Below, piece by piece: positions 56,920-64,000 of a stretch of DNA of 64,000 nucleotides. Numbering within the stretch: the first letter of the stretch is position 1; each line of letters begins with the position of its first letter. A program made the translations under genes and the position numbers. The DNA lies in contig NZ_JH376591.1 of the NCBI RefSeq assembly GCF_000233955.1, positions 203,122 to 267,121 on the forward strand, in the 5' to 3' direction. Source of the DNA: Paraprevotella clara YIT 11840. Lineage in GTDB: Bacteria > Bacteroidota > Bacteroidia > Bacteroidales > Bacteroidaceae. The notes beneath the pieces are model-generated. The model made no database searches. It had not been told where the DNA came from and saw only the letters and a list, made by a program, of their open reading frames with translations.

Positions 56920-57357
56920 CTACTTTATTGAGTCTTTCCGACAGTGCAACAGTGCTTCGACCGCCAGTCTGTAAGAATCGAGACCAAAGCCGCAAATAAC
57001 ACCTAAGCAAGCACATGAAATCATGGATTTGTGGCGAAACTCTTCCCGTTTGTGCACGTTACTGATATGTACTTCCACGACCGGAGCCGTAACCGCTCTG
57101 ATTGCATCTTGCAGGGCTATGGATGTATGGGTGTAGGCACCGGCATTCAGAATAATACCTGCATCTTCAAATCCTACCTCATGAATTTTGTCAATCATCT
57201 CCCCTTCGATGTTGCTTTGGTAGTAGTCGATTTCCAAATCGGGATAGGCCGTACGCAGCTTCTCTAAATAACTTTCAAAGGATTCTGCACCGTATATGCC
57301 GGGCTCTCGTTTGCCCAGTAAGTTGATATTTGGCCCATTTATGATTTGTATTCTCAT
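56920..57357 (-). CDS. aroQ: 3-dehydroquinate dehydratase, type II
   Basis: 145 residues, the usual size. INGPNINLLGKREPGIYG opening with the catalytic Tyr, NAGAYTHTSIALQDAI and VEVHISNVHKREEFRHKS (catalytic His). Third step of the shikimate pathway. Divergent from xerD, whose promoter lies partly in the first codons of aroQ. Confidence 0.96.
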   Translation of the reverse strand: MRIQIINGPNINLLGKREPGIYGAESFESYLEKLRTAYPDLEIDYYQSNIEGEMIDKIHEVGFEDAGIILNAGAYTHTSIALQDAIRAVTAPVVEVHISNVHKREEFRHKSMISCACLGVICGFGLDSYRLAVEALLHCRKDSIK

Positions 57358-57374
57358 CTTTTTCTATAATTTTG
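57345..57374 (+). promoter_or_regulatory. predicted xerD promoter
   Basis: TTTG (57345-57348), 18-nt spacer, TAATTTTG (57367-57374). It supports the xerD start at 57407 rather than the longer frame. Confidence 0.5.
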
Positions 57375-57406
57375 TAGAAAACGTGCCGCAAAAATACAAA
57401 AAAAGA

Positions 57407-58360
57407 ATGGAATACAGCGAAAAAACGTCTTATAATAGAGGTGGGGAGGTCTCGAAAGCACTATTACGAAGGTATTACCAGTATTTGAAGTTGGAAAGAG
57501 GGCTTTCAGGAAATACATTGGATGCTTATACCGAAGATTTAAGAAAACTTTTAGGCTTTCTTTGGGAAGGAGGATTGGATTTCAGGACTGTCTCGGTAGA
57601 CGATTTACATCAGTTTATGGCAGAGTTGGCAGATGTCGGTATCGGGCCTCGTTCCATGGCACGTATTTTGTCTGGAATCCGTTCATTTTATCGTTTCCTA
57701 TACGTGGAGAAAGAAATCGTACAAGACCCAACGGAATTGCTTGAATCTCCGAAAATCGGACGTCATTTGCCGGAAGTTCTGACGGTGGCGGAAATAGATG
57801 CCATGATAGCAGGTATAGACTTGAGCCAGCCGGAGGGACAACGGAACCGTGCCATTCTGGAGATGCTTTACAGTTGTGGCTTGCGGGTAAGTGAGTTATG
57901 CGGGCTTCGGATTTCCGATTTGTTTTTGGAAGAGGGCTTTATCAGAGTGAAAGGCAAAGGAGGGAAAGAACGTTTGGTTCCCATTTCCGGTCGTGCCGTA
58001 CGCGAATTGGAGAATTGGTTCCTTTGTAGGAATCTTATTCATATCAAACCGGGAAATGAAGATTTTGTTTTTTTAAGTCTGAGGCGGGGGGCTTCCTTGT
58101 CGCGGATTACCATTTTTTATTGGGTCAAGGAATTGGCAGTCGCGGCCGGTATTCAAAAAAAGATAAGTCCCCATACGTTCCGTCATTCTTTTGCTACTCA
58201 TTTGTTGGAGGGAGGGGCAAATTTGAGGGCTATACAAGCGATGTTGGGGCATGAAAGTATTTCCACGACAGAAATTTATACCCATATCGACAGAAGCCGT
58301 TTGCGGCGGGAAATCATGGAACATCATCCACGGAATATTCGTGACGATTCTTCAAAATAA
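57407..58360 (+). CDS. xerD: Site-specific tyrosine recombinase XerD
   Basis: 317 residues from the ATG at 57407; the frame is open upstream to 57296, but that part overlaps aroQ and a promoter. The catalytic set is complete: R160 (SCGLRVSEL), K184 region, H256 and R259 (SPHTFRHSFATHLL), H282 (LGHESISTTEIYTH) and Y291. The N-terminal SAM-like domain spans 15-105. With XerC it resolves chromosome dimers at dif. No element borders flank it, so it is probably the housekeeping enzyme. Confidence 0.92.
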   Translation: MEYSEKTSYNRGGEVSKALLRRYYQYLKLERGLSGNTLDAYTEDLRKLLGFLWEGGLDFRTVSVDDLHQFMAELADVGIGPRSMARILSGIRSFYRFLYVEKEIVQDPTELLESPKIGRHLPEVLTVAEIDAMIAGIDLSQPEGQRNRAILEMLYSCGLRVSELCGLRISDLFLEEGFIRVKGKGGKERLVPISGRAVRELENWFLCRNLIHIKPGNEDFVFLSLRRGASLSRITIFYWVKELAVAAGIQKKISPHTFRHSFATHLLEGGANLRAIQAMLGHESISTTEIYTHIDRSRLRREIMEHHPRNIRDDSSK

Positions 58361-58446
58361 AGGCGGAAGAGGGTTGAATATGGTATAATACGCGTTTTTT
58401 TTGCAATATTTTAAAGTTAAAAATAACACGGTCTATTAAAGATTTG

Positions 58447-58454
58447 TATCTTTG
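58447..58454 (+). promoter_or_regulatory. -7 element of the TPR lipoprotein gene
   Basis: TATCTTTG, a full TAnnTTTG match, 32 nt before the start codon. The -33 region is weak. Confidence 0.55.
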
Positions 58455-58486
58455 CAGCCGGAACTATTAATTAAAACAGTGTTAGT

Positions 58487-60172
58487 ATGCGTAAAAATTA
58501 TTATTTAGTCATGTCGTTGGCTGCCGTTGCGGCTCTTTCGTCATGCAAGAAGTTAGGCGAACTTTCTGCCGACAACTTTACGGTGACTCCGACCCCGTTG
58601 GAGGCGATTGCCGGTCAGGTGCCTGCCACTATCGACGGTAAATTTCCCGAGAAGTATATGAAGAAGAAAGCCGTGGTAACGGTGACTCCGGTATTGAAGT
58701 ACGAAGGCGGCGAGGCTAAGGGACAGAGTGCTACGTTCCAGGGCGAAAAAGTGCAAGGTAACGACCAGACTATCGCTTACAAGGCAGGTGGCACTTATAC
58801 GATGAAGTCTATATTTGACTTTGTTCCGGCTATGCAGCAGTCCGATCTTTACCTGCAATTCGATGCAAAGGTAGGTAAGAAGACGGTATCTGTGCCCGAA
58901 GTGAAGGTAGGCTATGGCGTGATTGCGACTTCTCAACTGTTGCAAAACACTTTGGCTTCCGTACGTCCGTCGTTGGCTGCGGATGCTTACCAGCGTATCA
59001 TCAAGGAAAAGCAAGAGGCTAACATCAAGTTCTTGATCCAGCAGGCTAAGTTGCGCGATTCTGAGTTGAACTCCGAGAATATGAAGGAATTCATCGCAAT
59101 GATGAAGCAAATCAACGACGAGAAAGAGACAAAGGCTTTGAAGAACATCGAAGTGTCTGCATACGCATCTCCCGATGGTGCTCTCGACCTGAATACTCGT
59201 TTGGCTGAACAGCGTCAGGACAATTCTGAAGGTTATTTGCAGAAGCAATTGAAGGCCAATAAGATGACTGCCGAAGTGGATACGAAGTATACTGCTGAGG
59301 ACTGGGACGGTTTCCAGGAATTGGTTTCACAGAGCAACATTCAGGACAAGGAAGTTATCTTGCGCGTGCTCTCTATGTATAAGGATCCCGAAGAACGCGA
59401 AGCTCAGATCAAGAATATGTCTGCCGTATTCAAGGAATTGGCCGAGACAATTCTTCCCGAATTGCGTCGTGCACGTTTGACGATGAACTATGAAATCATC
59501 GGCCGTAGCGATGAGCAGATCGTTGCACAATTCAGCAGCGATGCTTCTAAGTTGAGTGTAGAGGAATTGCTTTATGGTGCAAACTTGGCTTCTGTGTCCA
59601 ACAAGGAAGCTTGGTATCAGAAGACTTCACAGCTTTATCCCAACGATTACCGTGCATACAACAACCTCGGTATGCTGGCATATCAAAAAGGTGATTTGAG
59701 TGCTGCTGAAAACTATTTCAACAAGGCTAAGTCTTTGAAGGGCAATGCCGGTGAAGTAAACGCCAACCTTGCTTTAGTTGCTTTGAACAAAGGTAACGTG
59801 AAAGATGCAGAAGCATACATGGGTAAGGCTTCGGGTGCTGATGGTTTCAACGAAGCTAATGCGGCTTTGAATATTGCCAAGGGTTCTTATCAGCAGGCTG
59901 CCAGTGCGGCTAACGGTGTGAAGAGCAACACGGCAGCTTTGGCTCAGATTCTGAACAAGGACTATGCTGCTGCCAAGTCTACTTTGAACGGTGTGGCTAA
60001 TAAGGATGCTTATACTTCATATCTGTTGGCTATTGTAGCTGCCCGTACAAATGACGCAGCCGGTGTGAACACGAATTTGAAGGATGCTGTCAGCAAGGAT
60101 TCTTCTTTGAAGAGCCGTGCAGCCAAAGATCTTGAATTTGCAGAATACAAATCATCAGTTGAAAGTTTGTAA
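58487..60172 (+). CDS. TPR-containing lipoprotein, probably abundant
   Basis: 561 residues with a lipoprotein signal (LSSC, Cys20). An N-terminal beta-rich domain (about 30-165) is followed by an OmpA-like/helical middle (NIEVSAYASPDGALDLNTRLAEQRQ) and TPR repeats from about 385 (AYNNLGMLAYQKGDLSAAENYFNKA in shorter pieces). Codon use is strongly biased to preferred codons (AAG, GCT, CTT), suggesting high expression. Similar proteins are major envelope components in Bacteroidales; exact role unknown. Confidence 0.82.
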   Translation: MRKNYYLVMSLAAVAALSSCKKLGELSADNFTVTPTPLEAIAGQVPATIDGKFPEKYMKKKAVVTVTPVLKYEGGEAKGQSATFQGEKVQGNDQTIAYKAGGTYTMKSIFDFVPAMQQSDLYLQFDAKVGKKTVSVPEVKVGYGVIATSQLLQNTLASVRPSLAADAYQRIIKEKQEANIKFLIQQAKLRDSELNSENMKEFIAMMKQINDEKETKALKNIEVSAYASPDGALDLNTRLAEQRQDNSEGYLQKQLKANKMTAEVDTKYTAEDWDGFQELVSQSNIQDKEVILRVLSMYKDPEEREAQIKNMSAVFKELAETILPELRRARLTMNYEIIGRSDEQIVAQFSSDASKLSVEELLYGANLASVSNKEAWYQKTSQLYPNDYRAYNNLGMLAYQKGDLSAAENYFNKAKSLKGNAGEVNANLALVALNKGNVKDAEAYMGKASGADGFNEANAALNIAKGSYQQAASAANGVKSNTAALAQILNKDYAAAKSTLNGVANKDAYTSYLLAIVAARTNDAAGVNTNLKDAVSKDSSLKSRAAKDLEFAEYKSSVESL

Positions 60173-60188
60173 TCGACGAATTTTTTAA

Positions 60189-61202
60189 ATGAAGAGATTT
60201 ATTCTCTATACATTGATCGCATTCACCCTGCTCAGTTGTGGAGGATCCGAAGGCCGGTTTCGGTTGAAAGGAGAATTCGAACACCTGCGGCAGGGTGAAT
60301 TCTATATATATAGTAATGATGGAGGTACGGCCGGATTCGATACCATTAAGATTGAGGACGGACAGTTCGACTACGAAACGGACTTGAGAGACCATGCCAT
60401 TTATTATCTTTTATACCCCAACTTGTCCGAACAGGTTATTTTCGGCGCCTCGGGCGACGTAATTACGATTAAGGGAGATGCCCGTAACTTGAAAAGTGTG
60501 GAAGTAAAGGGGAGTCAGCCGAATGAGGAACTGACAGCTTTTCGTTTGGAAAATAAAGACAAGGGGCTTTCCGGCACAAGAGAGGCCGCTGCTGCTTTCA
60601 TCGCGCAGTCACCCTCATCGCCCGTAAGTGTTTTTTTATTTAAGGAGTATTTTTTGTCCTATGACGATGTTTCGCAAGGGGACGTAAAAAAACACTATCG
60701 TGCATTGTGCAAGGCTCAGCCCGACAATTTGCAACTGTTAAGTTGGCAGTCCGATGTAGAAAACCGAGGTCGGCTTTTGAAAAAGGGCAGTTCGTTACCC
60801 GAATTTAGTTTTACGTTGGAAGATGGCAGGAAGGTACAGGCCTCCGATTACAGGGGGAAGCCTCTTTTGGTTCATTTTTGGGCTTCGTGGGAAGGCCGGA
60901 GCAGAGCCGAAACGTTTCGTGTCAGACGGATGTTGAAAGGGAACCAGGGTAAAATAGAGGCCGTCAGTATCTCGTTGGATGTAAATGACGCGGCTCGTAA
61001 GGGAATAGAACGTATGGACAGTGTATCGTGGACGAGCTATTGTGACTTTCAGTCGTGGAACAGTCCTTTGGTCAAACAATTCGGTATCCGTTCCATTCCT
61101 TTTTACCTGTTGGCCGGAGCGGACGGCAAGGTTCTTGCTGCCGGTGCCTCCTACGAGAAGGATATAGAGCCGGAAATCAAGAAACTTTTTGAACCGCGAT
61201 AA
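60189..61202 (+). CDS. Thioredoxin-like lipoprotein lacking the CxxC motif
   Basis: 337 residues with lipoprotein signal (LLSC, Cys17). An N-terminal DUF4369-like domain (about 23-120) is followed by a TlpA/AhpC-like thioredoxin fold (GKPLLVHFWASWEGRSRAE ... FGIRSIPFYLLAGADGKV). Where family members have WCxxC this protein has WEGRS, so it cannot do thiol-disulfide exchange in the usual way. The cis-Pro segment (SIPFYLL) is kept. It follows the TPR gene by 16 nt. Confidence 0.85.
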   Translation: MKRFILYTLIAFTLLSCGGSEGRFRLKGEFEHLRQGEFYIYSNDGGTAGFDTIKIEDGQFDYETDLRDHAIYYLLYPNLSEQVIFGASGDVITIKGDARNLKSVEVKGSQPNEELTAFRLENKDKGLSGTREAAAAFIAQSPSSPVSVFLFKEYFLSYDDVSQGDVKKHYRALCKAQPDNLQLLSWQSDVENRGRLLKKGSSLPEFSFTLEDGRKVQASDYRGKPLLVHFWASWEGRSRAETFRVRRMLKGNQGKIEAVSISLDVNDAARKGIERMDSVSWTSYCDFQSWNSPLVKQFGIRSIPFYLLAGADGKVLAAGASYEKDIEPEIKKLFEPR

Positions 61203-61212
61203 ACAGGTCGTC

Positions 61213-62751
61213 ATGTTGGTAAAGGTTTATGGTGCATCGGTCCGGGGGCTTTCTGCCATACCCGTTACCATTGAAGTGAATGCTTCAAGGGGCATCAAGT
61301 TCTTTTTGGTTGGCTTGCCGGACAATGCGGTAAAAGAGAGCCACGAGCGTATTGTGGCGGCAGTAGAAAACAGCGGATACCGTTTCCCCTCGAAACAGTT
61401 TGTGGTCAATATGGCTCCTGCGGATATCCGTAAGGAGGGAGCGGGATATGACTTGCCGTTGGCTGTCGGTATCTTGGCGACGGACGAAAAGGTGAGGCCT
61501 GACAAGTTGTCCCGTACGATGATGCTCGGCGAGTTGAGTTTGGACGGGAGTTTGCAACCGGTGAAAGGGGCTTTGCCTATAGCCATCAAGGCTCGTGAAA
61601 TGGGCTTCGAGCATTTGATTGTGCCCAGGCAGAACGTCCGTGAGGCAGCCGTGGTCAACCGGCTTAAAGTATATGGAGCGAGCCATATCGGCGAAGTGGT
61701 TCGTTTTTTGAATGATGAAGGGGGCTTGATGCCTACCGAAATAGATACGCGGGCTGAGTTTTATGCCCAACAGACAGAGTTTGATTTTGACTTTGCGGAT
61801 GTGAAAGGCCAGGAGCATGTGAAACGGGCGCTTGAGGTCGCGGCGGCCGGCGGGCATAATGTCATTATGATAGGGCCTCCGGGGAGTGGAAAGTCCATGA
61901 TGGCAAAGCGCTTGCCTTCCATCTTGCCTCCTCTGTCTTTGGCCGAGAGCTTGGAAACGACCCAGATTCATTCTGTGGCGGGCAAATTGGCGCGGGAAAG
62001 CTCGCTCATCGCCCGGCGTCCGTTTCGTGCACCACACCACACGATTTCGCAGATAGCTTTGGTCGGGGGTGGTGCCAACCCACAGCCCGGAGAAGTAAGT
62101 CTGGCACATAATGGTGTGCTGTTTTGTGATGAATTACCGGAGTTTTCCAGATCGGTGCTTGAAGTGTTGCGTCAGCCGCTGGAAGACCGGCAGATTAATA
62201 TATCCCGTGCCAAATACAGTGTGACTTATCCATGCTCGTTTATGTTCGTGGCCTCCATGAATCCTTGTCCTTGTGGTTATTACAACCATCCCACAAAGGC
62301 CTGCGTATGTACTCCGGGGCAGATCCACCGTTATTTGCATAAGATTTCGGGACCGTTGCTTGACCGTATCGACCTGCAAATCGAAATCACTCCATTGTCT
62401 TTTGACGAATTGTCGCGTCAGGCTCCGGGGGAGAGCAGTGCCACCATCCGTGAGCGGGTAGTTCGTGCCCGCCGTATTCAGGAACAGCGTTATGCGGAGC
62501 AGGAAGGGGTGCATTGCAATGCACAAATGACTTCTAAGCTGTTGCGTGAATACGCTTCTTTGGACGATGCCGGTACGGAAATGTTACGTGCCGCCATGTC
62601 GCGGCTCCAACTTTCGGCACGTGCTTACGACCGTATCTTGCGTGTGGCCCGTACGATTGCCGATCTGGAGGGGCAGGAGGACATCGGGCCGGCTCATATA
62701 GCTGAAGCCATCGGTTACCGGAATTTGGACCGCGCCGGTTGGGGGGAATGA
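61213..62751 (+). CDS. comM: YifB/ComM family AAA+ Mg-chelatase-like ATPase
   Basis: 512 residues from the ATG at 61213 (MLVKVYGASVRG). A Lon-like N-terminal domain (about 1-170) precedes the AAA+ core with Walker A GPPGSGKSMMAKRLP and Walker B LFCDELPEF, a zinc-like CPCGYYNHPTKACVC segment and a C-terminal lid. ComM is a branch-migration helicase in natural transformation. It nearly abuts the thioredoxin-like gene. Confidence 0.93.
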   Translation: MLVKVYGASVRGLSAIPVTIEVNASRGIKFFLVGLPDNAVKESHERIVAAVENSGYRFPSKQFVVNMAPADIRKEGAGYDLPLAVGILATDEKVRPDKLSRTMMLGELSLDGSLQPVKGALPIAIKAREMGFEHLIVPRQNVREAAVVNRLKVYGASHIGEVVRFLNDEGGLMPTEIDTRAEFYAQQTEFDFDFADVKGQEHVKRALEVAAAGGHNVIMIGPPGSGKSMMAKRLPSILPPLSLAESLETTQIHSVAGKLARESSLIARRPFRAPHHTISQIALVGGGANPQPGEVSLAHNGVLFCDELPEFSRSVLEVLRQPLEDRQINISRAKYSVTYPCSFMFVASMNPCPCGYYNHPTKACVCTPGQIHRYLHKISGPLLDRIDLQIEITPLSFDELSRQAPGESSATIRERVVRARRIQEQRYAEQEGVHCNAQMTSKLLREYASLDDAGTEMLRAAMSRLQLSARAYDRILRVARTIADLEGQEDIGPAHIAEAIGYRNLDRAGWGE

Positions 62752-63273
62752 TAAAAACACATCTTTACAGAAAATCTTGAATCTGTAATATTTATATGAT
62801 AGCTCCTTGTCGTACATCCTGAAAGATGAAGGATGATTTTGCAAACTGCTTGAGAGAAGTATGCCAGACATAATTTCGTTCGATGGCAAGCAGAGATGAA
62901 TAGCTTTCCCTCTTAATACAAAGGGATTGTGGTTTTCTGTTGCTGGTTTATTTTTAGAAAAAAATATTTGTATATAAAAAACAAAAACAGCATTAAATAT
63001 ATAGCCTTTTGTTTGTTTTTCTCTGAAATTTGTGTAGCACACATTTAATAAGCCGTCTTTATGTTTCTATCGCCGGTGCGGATCTCGGTTGGGGTGCGTA
63101 CGGGGATGCAGTAGAGTTCAGCGTACGTTGTGCGCAAGAATTTGGTGATGGCAGCTTTTCCCGTTTTGTACGGAAAAGGTCGCCCTTTCGTGTTTTAGGC
63201 GAGATACGTAAAATCTTATTTAATCGATATCTTATGATAAGAAGATTATTGTGATTTGTTGTCTGTAGGTTGG

Positions 63274-63336
63274 TAAATCGTTCTCAGCAGAATGAAAAAT
63301 CATTCTCAGTAGAACTTTTTTTCATTCTGCTGAGAA
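63274..63336. repeat. intergenic palindromic repeat, copy 4 (gene-free stretch 62752-63692)
   Basis: Starts AAATCG and has 19-bp perfect arms TTCTCAGCAGAATGAAAAA (63281-63299) and its complement (63318-63336) around an 18-nt loop containing another CATTCTCAG unit. The rest of the 940-bp stretch shows no credible gene; it holds a GTGCGTACG/CGTACGTTG hairpin near 63093-63134. Confidence 0.7.
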
Positions 63337-63596
63337 AAATAATCCGGAAAAAAGACTATGAAAAATCGTCTTTTACACTGTTGAATATATGGATGAGATA
63401 AGGAATGGTAACGTGGGCTTAAATCAGTCAGACAGTTTCTATAAGAAGGTAAAATGTATTTCGAATATAGGGAAAATAAGGAACTTCTAAAAATAATGTT
63501 CATCATTTCCTTTCAGGGGGATTCTACACCTTATATAATATAGGGTGTTTGATAGGGCTATATTAATATGATATTTTCTATTAATTTTCAATATTA

Positions 63597-63628
63597 TTTG
63601 CAGGGTATTTATAAAATCTTTATATTTG
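63597..63628 (+). promoter_or_regulatory. strong predicted promoter near the right edge
   Basis: TTTG (63597-63600), 20-nt spacer, TATATTTG (63621-63628), a complete consensus match reading rightwards. Confidence 0.75.
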
Positions 63629-63692
63629 CATCGTAAGATTAAATCTTTTTGGTTTTCTCAAAAGGATGGAGATGTATTTTTAAGTAGAATTT

Positions 63693-63872
63693 ATGAAGAA
63701 TGTATTAAGTCTGACACCAGGGAGTATTTCCATTATTTCTGACAAGAGAGAGCTTGCCGGAATGGGGGAAATACGTATGGAAGAGAAACGGCATTCTTTT
63801 TTCGTAAAAAATACAAATTTGTTTGTAGGTGTGGATTTTATTTATAAACACACACACACACACACGTTCTAA
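63693..63872 (+). CDS. Hypothetical 59-residue ORF containing an (AC)9 tract
   Basis: ATG at 63693, 65 nt after a full-consensus promoter, stop at 63870-63872. The product (MKNVLSLTPGSISIISDKRE ... HTHTHTF) resembles nothing I know. The 3' end contains (AC)9 at 63848-63865, so slippage would change the C-terminus. It may be a leader peptide or non-coding. Nothing firm can be said of 63873-64000. Confidence 0.3.
   Translation: MKNVLSLTPGSISIISDKRELAGMGEIRMEEKRHSFFVKNTNLFVGVDFIYKHTHTHTF
63848..63865. repeat. dinucleotide microsatellite (AC)9
   Basis: Nine uninterrupted AC units, near the end of a small ORF. Confidence 0.9.
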
Positions 63873-64000
63873 GGAGTCTTTATACTTATATATATGCAAA
63901 TCAGGAATCTGGTTTGTATACCGACACTGTGAGGTATCTTGCGTATTCCATGCGTGGGAAGATTGATTGTGGCTGTTTTTCTTTGCTTTCGGGCAGGGGG

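Noticed and set aside
57407..58360. XerD as the integrase of a local mobile element
   Set aside because: No flanking att-like repeats or cargo; neighbours are core genes and the protein matches housekeeping XerD. It is also 19 kb from the RhuM-Fic cassette.
63030..63254. 74-residue frame (MCSTHLISRLYVSIAGADLG...)
   Set aside because: No promoter or family likeness; lies in an AT-rich non-coding stretch. Possibly a gene remnant but unsupported.

Overview
The window looks like chromosomal DNA from a member of the order Bacteroidales (gut or oral Bacteroidetes). Promoters match the Bacteroidetes TTTG-N19/20-TAnnTTTG pattern, lipoproteins and outer-membrane proteins are abundant, several families are typical of the order (DUF2764, DUF4876, DUF6242, DUF6089, DUF6850, GG-leader peptides, a TonB receptor, T9SS-like C-terminal tails), and it carries a V-type rather than F-type ATPase cluster. 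The genus cannot be fixed from the sequence alone.

Layout. 0-2.4 kb: BspA-like repeat protein. 2.5-5.0 kb (minus): oligosaccharide flippase and a glycosyltransferase-like gene. 5.2-12.7 kb (plus): seven-gene V-ATPase operon (E, DUF2764, A, B, D, I, K) whose c-ring subunit carries sodium-type ligands. 13.0-25.0 kb (minus): a probable operon of TonB receptor, DUF4876 lipoprotein, DUF6850 outer-membrane protein, two gingipain/caspase-like peptidases with HEAT-type tails, a papain-like peptidase and a short HmuY-like lipoprotein. 25.2-29.6 kb (minus): secreted esterase, tRNA-Leu and tRNA-Gly, Cys-rich lipoprotein, argH, SRPBCC protein, pyrE. 30.1-35.9 kb: a 1925-aa secreted FG-GAP protein. 36.3-38.2 kb: a RhuM-Fic cassette between two 95-bp direct repeats of the comF 3' end. 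38.1-40.2 kb (minus): prmC, recX, comF. 40.2-49.6 kb (plus): ribD, DUF6242, DUF6089, uppS, bamA, three OmpH/Skp genes, murI. 49.6-53.2 kb: AT-rich accessory segment with a short double-glycine precursor peptide, a WG-repeat protein, the remains of a C39 peptidase/exporter gene and a frameshifted nucleotidyltransferase. 53.2-57.4 kb (minus): aroQ, pyk, O-methyltransferase, rbfA, FtsX-like permease. 57.4-62.8 kb (plus): xerD, TPR lipoprotein, thioredoxin-like lipoprotein without its CxxC, comM. 62.8-64 kb: mostly non-coding, with repeats and a near-perfect promoter at the edge.

The most interesting parts are the secreted-protease/TonB operon, which looks like a built-in unit for breaking down a host protein and taking up something released from it (haem is one guess, from the HmuY-like member); the RhuM-Fic cassette with duplicated comF ends; the decayed GG-leader peptide locus, whose precursor gene is short enough to be missed easily; and a family of palindromic intergenic repeats seen at four places. 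All functional statements rest on reading motifs by eye; no database search was run.
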